Source: Spongospora subterranea f. sp. subterranea
Taxonomy: Eukaryota > Endomyxa: Phytomyxea > Phytomyxea > Plasmodiophorida
Length of the DNA stretch: 64,000 nucleotides
Reading direction: 5' to 3'
Assembly (NCBI GenBank): GCA_049724395.1
Contig: JAUGWO010000120.1
Coordinates: 62,001-126,000 of the forward strand
The notes under the pieces were generated by a model. The model worked only from the letters and a program-made list of their open reading frames with translations. It searched no databases and was not told where the DNA came from. Made by a program: the position numbers and the translations under genes. This document shows positions 56,512-64,000 of the stretch, one piece after another (position 1 is the first letter of the stretch; the number at the start of each line of letters is the position of its first letter).

Positions 56512-58278
56512 TCATTCGTCGTCTTCTTCGTCATCTTCTCCCTCACTACTTTCGTCCTCCTGCTCCCCTTTTTGGCCACTGGATCCTTCTTTGATCCCAT
56601 CTGATGGGCCTTTGCCGACATTAGATACCGCATTCTTTGTGGATTTTGCTTGTTTGTTCATCTCCTTGGTAGCAGGGCCAGCCTGTTTGAACATGTACCA
56701 GACGAAAACTGCAAGCCCGGCAAAGAACGTCGCCATGAAAGGGAATGGGTTGGAAGACATCATATCGGCGTACGGTGCAATAGCGGCGATAGCCATATCG
56801 ATATATTCGCCCATGAAGCGATCGCTGCCTTCTTTGTCACCGGTGGTCTCAACAGCAGGGGGCACAATCTCGGCGTTGGCCTTAATTTCCGCCTCATGCT
56901 TGACAGCCCAAGTCTTGGAAGCAAATTCATCTGCTTCAGCAACGGAGGAGCCCACATAGATGTTGTCGAATGCAGTCTGCGCTTGCATGGTCCAGATCTC
57001 AAAGGCGATGAAGCTGAATGGTTCCATACCCTTTCGCGCGTCGTCTGTGGAGAAGTGTGCTGGATTTGCAACCTGCTTTGGGGCCCAAACGCCATCGTAA
57101 TCGGGATTGTCGATCAAATCAGGTTTCCAGACACCCTTAAAAGCCGGGTTCATTATCATGGGTGGCTCCCAAACGCCGCATTGACCATCAGCACAATCTG
57201 GATTGTCAACTTCAGGAGCAACCCACTCTCCATCTTCGTCGGTGTCCCAGTCTTCGGGCTTCACAGCCGATGGATCCGCAACCTTCGCCGGTGCGTCATC
57301 CTTCCAGGCCGACGGCTGCAATCAATGCAACAACTTGGTTAGAGTTCTACCATACGGTCGTGCTAGATCAACAATGCAAGAAAAGTCACTAATGGTCAAA
57401 AACAAATTACGGTAACAACGATATATACAACAACGTGTTGATCACCTTGACGGCAGATAAATCAGGAATCTTCCTGGGTTGATCCTCATCCCAGTCGGAC
57501 GGCTTAGTTTGAGTGGGGTCGGGAATTTTGGCCTGGTCGTTCCATGTGGATGGCTTGACGTCATCTGGATCGGGAATGGTTTCCGACGGAACAATGGGCG
57601 GCATTAAATCAGCGCCCGACAGCAAATTACCCTCAACCTTGATGACTTGATCGACTTTCACCACATACGACTGGTTTTCATAGACGATTGCAGTGTAAAG
57701 ATGAGAGAACTTATCATTCATGACAGGGGGCATGTTTTGTGCATGATGCTCAGTGACTTCACCAGTAACCGGATTTTTATGCTTAAAAATCAGGTGAACT
57801 TTATCGGTGGCCCCACATTTATCGGGCCCAAACATCACGGTGTAGTCGCTGCCTTCGGCGTTAGTTGCTGCCTTGATGTAAGCTCCACCGCATTGAAGAT
57901 CTTTCACACGAACCTCGTACTGAATGACAGTTTCCTTGTTTTCCAACATGGAAACTGGACTCTCCAACTTACTGCTGATGGCGTAGTGTCGCGCTGGAAC
58001 GGGTACAATCAATGCATGCCCACCCTCTTCATGGCCATGGAACGCAAAATCTCCAGTACCAAGCTCAAACTCTCCAAGCTCCTTGGTGCTTTCGGGAACA
58101 CCCCATCCCGACGCGGACAGACTTGGATTTGTGAACGTTTCCATGAAAGCTTTCATTGCTACACCTAAATCAATATTAATGCACCTATACAAAGCGTTGT
58201 AACCTCGGCTAGACAACCTGACATAGCGCTTTGCATCAGAAGAACTGACCATAGCGCCAACGTCGCTCTCATCATCAT
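56512..58278 (-). CDS. calnexin, ER membrane chaperone
   Basis: Three exons (58278-58218, 58158-57446, 57315-56512) join in phase through GT-AG introns of 59 and 130 bp to give 525 residues. Exon 1 is exactly the signal peptide (MMMRATLALWSVLLMQSAMS). The luminal lectin domain shows HYAISSKLESP, CGGAYIKAA, MFGPDKCG and FKHKNPVTGE. The P-domain has four type-1 repeats (IPDPDDVKPSTWNDQ, IPDPTQTKPSDWDED, then two across the exon 2/3 junction), then type-2 repeats (GVWEPPMIMNPAFKGVWKP, GVWAPKQVANP). A transmembrane helix (PFPFMATFFAGLAVFVWYMF) precedes a cytosolic tail ending in an acidic run. By family, it binds monoglucosylated glycoproteins in the ER and retains them for folding. The start is the first of three consecutive ATGs. 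A TATA-like box lies 66 bp upstream. Confidence 0.95.
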
Positions 58279-58343
58279 TCTAACACCACCAACTTCGATT
58301 GATGAGAGAAAATGGATAATGAGTCTACGATCGAAGGCGGTGT

Positions 58344-58354
58344 CTAAATATATG
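58344..58354 (-). promoter_or_regulatory. TATA-like box of calnexin
   Basis: Reads CATATATTTAG on the minus strand, 66 bp upstream of the first calnexin ATG. Confidence 0.5.
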
Positions 58355-58359
58355 CGCTA

Positions 58360-59126
58360 CTGGGACTCCTAACGGCTGCGCCAACTGTGGTAGAACACGT
58401 TACCTGTCGCGGACTTCTCGTGGATGACTTGCCGGTCGGATTAATTCTCGGGCGCCAGGCGCCAGGGCAATATCGAGCCAACTTATGTGCTCCGAATAAC
58501 TTATCTTTGGGTTACGTTGTCGTCAAATGGGTTGAAACTTTGCGGCCGTATACGATTACTATGATTTCTATTACCGAATCCTACCAGAGACATTATCAAC
58601 TCCATAAAACGTCGTCTATGATAGTTTCGTAGAAACAGTCTCCCAGGCTTAGGGGCTGAAATCCTCTTCTCAGCAAAGTTTTCCTCCGTCCCTCTAAAGC
58701 TCATTATCTCCATTGGCCAACTCAAAATGGCAGTCCTTTTCATGGGGATACACTTTGAAGCACTGAACGGCTTGCATTATCATGACGGCAATGAATCATT
58801 TCTAACCTTGGCATTTTATCGTTTGATTCGTCGACCTGACATAGCCGATTGTTTTAGCGGCAACGATGCATGTACGGTTCCTATGTCCGTTAAAAGGTCG
58901 CCGGTGTCGTTGTAACCGCGTCGTACAGAAACGGGGAACTTGAGGCTGCTTCTGTTATTCAGTAGAAAACATTTGTTGTTCAGGTCATTAGTAATGGGCA
59001 TTTGTACAAGCGTTCATTGTCTGCGAACTGCAGAACCGCTACAGAATATCGCCTGAACCTAAAAGTATCCTCAATAACTGTTGTCCTGAAACGAAGAGTC
59101 AAAATCATTGTATTATTTGCGATGTA
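58360..59126. other. intergenic, no gene recognised
   Basis: Short frames on both strands (58387-58632 and 58727-58915 on plus) have no recognisable domain; the stretch separates the calnexin promoter from the 3' end of the thioredoxin-fold gene. Confidence 0.45.
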
Positions 59127-59958
59127 TTACGCCTCGTGAACCGGAATGTTATGAATTTTCTCGATCAGTTCGCCTTTTTCGAAAAGGCCAGTGTAATCAA
59201 CCTAACCCACAACAATCCCATTAGGGCCAAACCCAAAAATCCAAACCCAAAGAAGCTAAATCCACCTTATTTTCGCACAAGATTTGTTTTAACTCCGGTA
59301 CCGAAAGGTGCTTCAACACCTCATCGGGCCAAGTAGCGGGCGGACCACTTGGTTTCTTGATTTCAGGTGGTCCGAGCAGGTTTTTCAGCTCAACTTCAAG
59401 TCCAGGTTTGATCGGTTTCCCCGCCCAAGTCACTGGAAATACAATACGGCAAACTGAAAAAAGCTGACTGGGTTGTCCGTACCTTGTCCATCGCTGTTGA
59501 CAACGAAAGCAACGGGTGTCTTGTATCCGACGATATTACAGTTTTTTCTAAGCTCATCGCTATGACGCTGTCGATCAATCGCAATACGGTATCCGAGTTT
59601 GGATTGGACTTTCTGAACGAAATTCATGACGGTTTCTGAGGACTCTTCGAACATAGCCAACATCGCAAAGTCGTCTTCATACTTGTTATATTCGCTGTTG
59701 AGAAAATTGATATGGTCAAGGCTGTTTATGGACTGTTCGTCCTGCCTAACGTTGAGGTTGATGACAAAGTCATTTTGGCTGGCTGAGCAGATATTACGTA
59801 TTAAGCGCAACGATGACGACGGCTGATTTCTTTTGGCGACGTTGGGCCCAATCAATTTCGCAGCCCTGGACATATTCCAAGCCGATTAACATGGGGAGTT
59901 CTGGTATCTCATCAGTTCCCCCATTTATAGCCGGGGAGGGAGACTCATCCGAAACCAT
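59127..59958 (-). CDS. thioredoxin-fold protein without CXXC, with SAP-like C-terminus
   Basis: Four exons (59958-59798, 59745-59483, 59432-59266, 59201-59127) join in phase through 50-64-bp GT-AG introns to give 221 residues. Residues 25-135 have the TlpA/peroxiredoxin-like pattern: LEYVQGCEIDW, AVVIVALNT at the place of the usual FWATWC, DDFAMLAMFEESSETVMNFV, then YKTPVAFVVNSDGQVTWAGK with the cis-Pro strand. The CXXC is absent, so it is probably not a redox enzyme of the usual kind. The C-terminus (SVPELKQILCENKVDYTGLF, then EKGELIEKI) is a SAP-like helix-turn-helix found in several ER or redox-linked proteins. No signal peptide is seen. It is the next gene upstream of calnexin on the same strand. 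Confidence 0.75.
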
Positions 59959-60185
59959 TGAAACCAATAAGTATTGTGTCGACTCCCTATCGTCCAGCGT
60001 TCAGTCAATTTCGGAATTCATCCGCATCTGTCGGTCCCCAATTGGACGGCTGAAAATATCCTTGCCAATCGTGGACGCAGCTTTTACAATCAGATGGAAT
60101 AGATATACTGCGCCGTAATTGCCAGAGCCAATCATGCCTCAGAAAAATGCACCTGGTTAAATTTATGATGCTTATCATATTTGGA

Positions 60186-60713
60186 CTAGAGGCTGAGGTT
60201 TTGGGACGGGAAATATGCATACATCCAATATAACATTCGCTCGTACTCGAGATCATCATTAGTTGTTATCACGACTTGATCAAGGGCAAGACGTTTACCA
60301 TCCCGTTCACGATCTGCCCACCTTCTTAAACTACGGACGGCAACGCGCGCTAAATCGTCGACTTCTTCGTCATGAAAGCATCCCTTCAGTGATGAGAATG
60401 CAACGCTTGAGAGTCGACCGTGGGCAGCAAGGTTTAATGCCGAAAAGTAAGCCGATGTGGTAACCGCTTCAGACCATAAGTCGGGTAGTGGCATATGAAC
60501 GAGAGCATTAGCCGGCAGATCTCCCGCCGTAGTGGTGACAGCTTTGGCGATCATTGCTGGGCGCTTATGTCTACATTCCTTAATTAGCCGATGACCAGCG
60601 GCATGGTAAATGGCACGAGATGCTCCGCGACGAGGAATCATACCGATGTTTGATCCAAGAATGATGGCTGGTGTAGCAAGTCGAGTAATATCACCTATCC
60701 GCAAAAACGACAT
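60186..60713 (-). CDS. macro-domain protein, divergent
   Basis: From ATG 60713 the 175-residue product opens with MSFLRIGDITRLATPAIILG, the start of a macro domain. ASRAIYHAAGHRLIKEC then follows, and a middle with LPANALVHMP, aligning with the GDIT...AIVNAAN...AIHxAAG...EC...LPAxxVIH pattern. The NAAN ligand motif reads LGSN and the glycine-rich loop is PRRGAS, so ADP-ribose binding or hydrolysis may be altered. An upstream AG acceptor (TTTTTTCAG at about 60739) suggests a further 5' exon near 60800-60880. The start is therefore uncertain by about 25 residues. Confidence 0.72.
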   Translation of the reverse strand: MSFLRIGDITRLATPAIILGSNIGMIPRRGASRAIYHAAGHRLIKECRHKRPAMIAKAVTTTAGDLPANALVHMPLPDLWSEAVTTSAYFSALNLAAHGRLSSVAFSSLKGCFHDEEVDDLARVAVRSLRRWADRERDGKRLALDQVVITTNDDLEYERMLYWMYAYFPSQNLSL

Positions 60714-60922
60714 TATTTTGATGAAGCCGATGGATCTGAAAAAACAAGGAAACAAAATTGCATCAGTAAATTAAATTAAAAACATTTGAAAAATAATAAA
60801 GCAAAAGGACCTAGCAAGTCTCTAATTACATAGAGGGAGTAACGCGTTGGTAGAAATGAGAACCGCTTATTGAAGCATGCATCGACCCATGCTCAAACAC
60901 AAAGACAGAAAAACGACAGATT

Positions 60923-61338
60923 TCACAGCTTTGGAGTGTTAAGAGAGGGGATACATCCGTGACCTTTCCAGAGACAAACGAGAGCATTAGCCGATTGCGA
61001 GAAGGGCTGACGCGGTTCTGGCAGGCGATACATCGAATGCGTTAGTGCAGCAACGTCGCCATTCCTGGCAAGAATCTGCTTCCAGGATGCGATCTGGCGC
61101 GCATAGGACAGCATGATCTTTGTGGCAATCTACAAGAGATGTATTGGTGTGTCGGTCCTTGACTGACTGATCGATCGGGTGATGACAGTCCAGCTCCTCA
61201 CTCAACGTTTCTTTCCAATGTACTGTACCAGTCGGACATGAAGTTCGCGGCCACCCAACCCCACCAGACCTGGGTTCGCTTTCGGCTCATCATGCCATTG
61301 CGCTGGTTGGCGGTTTTGTATTCTTCCAAGACGTTCAT
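60923..61338 (-). CDS. orphan two-exon gene, 112 aa
   Basis: Exon 1 (61338-61207) encodes 44 residues with QVWWGWVAANFMSDWY. A 77-bp intron (GTTGAG to TTGTAG, 61206-61130) joins in phase 0 to exon 2 (61129-60923), which encodes IATKIMLSYARQIASWKQIL and ends NTPKL. A 5' leader intron (GTGAGT to AATTAG, about 61387-61346) is also likely. The first exon is aromatic-rich and may associate with membranes, but no clear transmembrane helix is present. No family is recognised. A TATA-like box lies about 140 bp upstream. Confidence 0.5.
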
Positions 61339-61474
61339 GTTCGACTAATTGAACGTCACTTTGAAAAAGCACGAAAACCTGACTCACCAGCTGAGATACT
61401 TGCACTGATTCAACTTGTGCTGTGGTAGAAGAGTGAGAAAAGAAGAGTCAATCGTCAACGTTTTGACCAGTGTC

Positions 61475-61485
61475 GTTATATATGC
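61475..61485 (-). promoter_or_regulatory. TATA-like box of the 112-aa gene
   Basis: Reads CATATATAACG on the minus strand, upstream of the predicted leader intron. Confidence 0.45.
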
Positions 61486-61489
61486 GCGG

Positions 61490-61908
61490 GGTGACGCTAC
61501 TCGACTTTTGAGACAATACTCTGGTTGTGCTGTTTGAACGAAATTTCTGATAAAAATCTACAGGTATTCGAATTTAACCTTATTTTACTTTGTCTATTCA
61601 GTTAGGGCAAGATTCATAGTCAATAATGTTTATTGAATCAATCGTTATCATCAAGGTTTCGACGTTGCGTCGAACTTGGATTGCATGATGAGCCGAATTT
61701 CTGGAGCAACAACGGGAGAATCATGTCGGAGCTTTCAACAATATCAAGAAAATATCATCCGGCCCAATCCTCTTTGGCTGTAAATATATAATATATTGAT
61801 AAACAGTCGTATTGACTCGAGAACTTTGAGCGCGTAGACTTCCTTGTAGTTTGACAGAACACCTGTCGCAGCATGATTACTTCTTTGGCAGATTGGGGAT
61901 ATGAACTG
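61490..61908. other. intergenic, no gene recognised
   Basis: AT-rich spacer between the ENTH gene's stop and the next promoter. It contains AATATATAATATATTG-like sequence near 61785, a plausible 3' end or terminator region of the ENTH gene. Confidence 0.45.
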
Positions 61909-62796
61909 TCACAGAAATAGAAGGTCGTTAGTTTTGGGGTTTTTTCTATTATTTTTGGTGTTGTTTTGTGGAATCGGGCTGCAATCCAGTCTCAGAGTTT
62001 TGGGTTCAGGATATTGATTTTGTGGCAAAGACCAATCCAGCATCATGTTTTCCTTAGATGGGTCATGCACGGCTGGAGCACTGCCTGAAACCAGATCTAG
62101 CAGCCAGTTGTCGGTGGGCGAAGGCGCTACCGACCCACCGCTTGCTGCGGGCACCCTTTGCTTGCGCCTGGGCGCAACAATTATTGGCAACTGTACCGAT
62201 GAGCTGTCATCGCTGGACGACGACGATTTTGTGATTGTGGTCGAAACCGTTGAGGATGACGGAGAATTCAAAGGTGATCTTTGAGGTACGTTTCTGTGTG
62301 GCACCATTTGATAGCCAAATCCAGATATGCGCGAACGTGTTCGACGGGCAGTTTCGCGTTCTGTAATGAGACGCCCATCGTCGTCAAGTAAAGCCAAGAT
62401 GCAATCGGATTTCGCACGGATTTCGGCACCTTTGTCCTGACCGTGGACCAAAAACCGGTACTTGGATAACGAAAGGAAAACGTGTCGGCGAGCCTTCATG
62501 TCATCCACAAATCGTTGCAGCGCATGCCGTAAGCAGAAGTCGACCAGCTGAAGGCTCTTCTTCACGTGGAGAATCTGAGATCGATCCTGGATCCGCTTCA
62601 ACAACATGATGAGTATTGAGTCGTATAAACCCGGATCTTTCATGTCTCCGCAAACAGCCATCATCGAACGCGATGACGCGGGCCACGGTTCATTCGACGT
62701 AACCGCTCGCACACGGCGTTCAGCCATATTGTAATCCTTGATGGAATCTTTTGCCGAACGCAACATCGTCCGTAGGCGTTGTTTGACTAACGACAT
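61909..62796 (-). CDS. ENTH-domain (epsin-like) endocytic adaptor
   Basis: A single exon of 295 codons. Residues 1-145 form an ENTH domain: VRAVTSNEPWPASSRSMMAV, LYDSILIMLLKRI, SLQLVDFCLRHALQRFVDD and LSKYRFLVHGQDKGAEIRAK follow the epsin helices in order. By family it binds phosphoinositides and helps form clathrin-coated vesicles at the plasma membrane or endosome. The C-terminal 150 residues are Ser/Pro/Asn-rich and disordered, and hold a clathrin-box-like LLDLV (in NWLLDLVSG). No NPF or ubiquitin-interacting motif was seen, which makes it shorter and simpler than animal epsins. Confidence 0.9.
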   Translation of the reverse strand: MSLVKQRLRTMLRSAKDSIKDYNMAERRVRAVTSNEPWPASSRSMMAVCGDMKDPGLYDSILIMLLKRIQDRSQILHVKKSLQLVDFCLRHALQRFVDDMKARRHVFLSLSKYRFLVHGQDKGAEIRAKSDCILALLDDDGRLITERETARRTRSRISGFGYQMVPHRNVPQRSPLNSPSSSTVSTTITKSSSSSDDSSSVQLPIIVAPRRKQRVPAASGGSVAPSPTDNWLLDLVSGSAPAVHDPSKENMMLDWSLPQNQYPEPKTLRLDCSPIPQNNTKNNRKNPKTNDLLFL

Positions 62797-62966
62797 GCTC
62801 GCCTCAAATTTATCGAAAGCCGATTAAACAAATGCAGTCTGTCTCTCACCAGAGAAAGCCTCTGGAACCTGCTGTCGGAGGATCGGCCACCTTGGTGTCC
62901 ACGCTACCACTGGTTGCGTAAAGTTCAAGCGCCAAAGTCAATTGGACACGGTTTCGCCTCAGTCGG

Positions 62967-63220
62967 TTACAGCAGGTCCGATTCGTCTGCGACGGAGTTT
63001 TCCGTGTTTTGACTTTCCAAACTGCAAGTCAAAGTCAAGTGTTCGCGAAAATTCCGGATACAGTACAGCCATGTCCTCAAGGGGTAATTGCGAAACCAGT
63101 TTGTTTTATCGCCAGTTGCTCTATTCAGGGAAAACGCATTGGCTGAGGTACTTACGGCAACGTCTGCCATTGATGATTGCACATTGGGTGCTTTTGTTCA
63201 GCATCTGCGAAATCACCCAT
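62967..63220 (-). CDS. possible small spliced gene
   Basis: ATG 63220 opens MGDFADAEQKHPMCNHQWQT and meets a GTAAGT donor. A 35-bp or a ~137-bp intron would both continue in frame to a stop at 62967 (SVADESDLL). A TATA-like ATATATAT stands just upstream (63224-63233). The product would be 40-75 residues and is unrecognised. It could instead be the leader of the ENTH transcript. Confidence 0.25.
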
Positions 63221-63356
63221 TAGATGATATATATTGATAATGTGGTACAAGTGCAGCAGCGGTAAATTCGGCGTCATATCAACTCGCAGTTGCGCATAGA
63301 TTGTATTGCCTGCATTCTTCACATTTATCCAAGTTTTTTACATTTGAAAACATGGG

Positions 63357-64000
63357 TTAGAAAGCGATCAGAACGCAGCAAACAAGAGAGAGGAAGACGA
63401 CGGCGAAGACGCGCACAGACGGTGTCCCACTGAAATCGGTAGCACTGCCTTGGCTTGCACCAGCCGCATTGAGTTTCTTCCCGGGAATTGCCGTCATCGC
63501 CGGAGCCATTGTATAACGTCCCGGAACAAACTTCTTGAACGATGACGACTTGACGTTGTATATTTCGCAACGCGTTTCGCTCTGGCTGCAGGTGGAATTG
63601 GCCAGAAAGGAAGCGCAGAATGCATCCTGTGTCGACGACGTTGTGCAGACGTCAGCAGGATCCACGGAACCATCCAAGGTCCTGGAAAGGACGTAATGCC
63701 CGGTTGCTTCACCCTGGGAGAACGCTGCCGTTGTGCCGCAAAAGCCTGGGGTTGCATGGTAAGGGACAGTGAAACAGAACATTGACTCCAAAATACCGAA
63801 TTTACTGCAATACTGAATTGTACCGAGACCGTCTGCATTTACAGGGCAGCCCTAGAACAAGCCATGGTCACTCATTTGACTCAAAGGCACATCGAACGAT
63901 GATGAAAGCACATCGCGTTAGCAAACCGAACGCGGTCACCTCTAGACAGTTGGAGAATAAATTGGCTTACATAATCACCAAAAAATGGTCCACAGCGCAC
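63357..64000 (-). CDS. Cys-rich surface protein, C-terminal part (5' end outside window)
   Basis: The last exon (63851-63357) follows a 119-bp GT-AG intron (63970-63852). The preceding exon starts beyond the window (its visible end encodes VRCGPFFGDY). The exon encodes about 164 residues with at least nine Cys in the ectodomain (GCPVNADGLGTIQYCSKFG, PGFCGTT, VCTTSSTQDAFCASF, STCSQSETRCE). A Ser/Ala/Gly-rich stretch follows, and the protein ends in a hydrophobic tail, VRVFAVVFLSLVCCVLIAF. A terminal hydrophobic segment with no cytosolic tail suggests a GPI-anchor signal, although a single-pass membrane protein is possible. No family is recognised. Confidence 0.6.

Noticed and set aside
56489-57342. 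Plus-strand frames of 156 and 230 codons opposite calnexin
   Set aside because: They are antisense shadows of calnexin exon 3, whose acidic and repeat-rich coding sequence leaves the other strand open.
57647-58168. Plus-strand 173-codon frame
   Set aside because: Antisense shadow of calnexin exon 2; the minus strand has unambiguous lectin and P-domain motifs.
63494-63838. Minus-strand Arg-rich frame overlapping the Cys-rich gene
   Set aside because: The alternative frame has regular Cys spacing, an in-phase splice acceptor and a membrane-type C-terminus; this one has none.
1-64000. tRNA, rRNA, CRISPR array or bacterial operon signals
   Set aside because: None was found by eye: no T-arm consensus in a plausible context, no regularly spaced identical repeats with unique spacers, and genes are spliced.

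Overview
This is nuclear DNA from a eukaryotic microbe. The genes that can be modelled carry short GT-AG introns (about 43-130 bp), TATA-like boxes and typical eukaryotic products: calnexin, an ENTH-domain protein, a bZIP factor and a macro-domain protein. The mariner transposases with a HVDEKWFY-type first catalytic motif, the pogo, MULE and hAT elements, and the bZIP whose invariant Asn is replaced recall oomycetes or plasmodiophorids. That placement is an inference; no rRNA or other firm marker lies in the window.

The first 48 kb is mostly a transposon graveyard. 0-14 kb holds a foldback mariner fragment, MULE remnants, a Ty3/gypsy fragment and two Ty1/copia bodies that share one LTR. An intact intronless gene for a secreted 536-aa protein sits at 14.2-15.8 kb. 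16.0-29.5 kb is a nested stack: a gypsy fossil interrupted by a pogo element, by a mariner element (19883-27372) and by a second pogo element (27383-29407). The mariner contains a MULE (20003-25790) whose transposase can be modelled as five exons, and the MULE in turn contains a further DDE transposon. 30-48 kb holds a hAT inserted in a ~120-bp tandem repeat, a third mariner, two related gypsy bodies in opposite orientations, a broken repeat-containing membrane or secreted protein gene, a few orphan genes, a Harbinger-like remnant and another MULE piece.

From 49 kb on the window is gene-rich. A cytidine-deaminase-fold gene resembling AID/APOBEC (49073-50025, +) runs convergently towards an orphan two-exon gene (50124-51159, -) and a bZIP gene (51291-52130, -). 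After a decayed DDE transposon (52.5-54.4 kb) comes a minus-strand gene series: a Cys-rich membrane or GPI-type protein (63357 to beyond the window), an ENTH protein, a 112-aa orphan, a macro-domain protein, a thioredoxin-fold protein without CXXC but with a C-terminal SAP-like motif, and calnexin.

Two themes stand out. First, large inverted partial duplications of transposase coding sequence occur independently in a mariner, a MULE and a pogo element; transcripts across them would fold into long hairpins. Second, a DNA/RNA-deaminase-like gene lies beside this decayed repeat landscape. Both suggest genome-defence hypotheses that can be tested.
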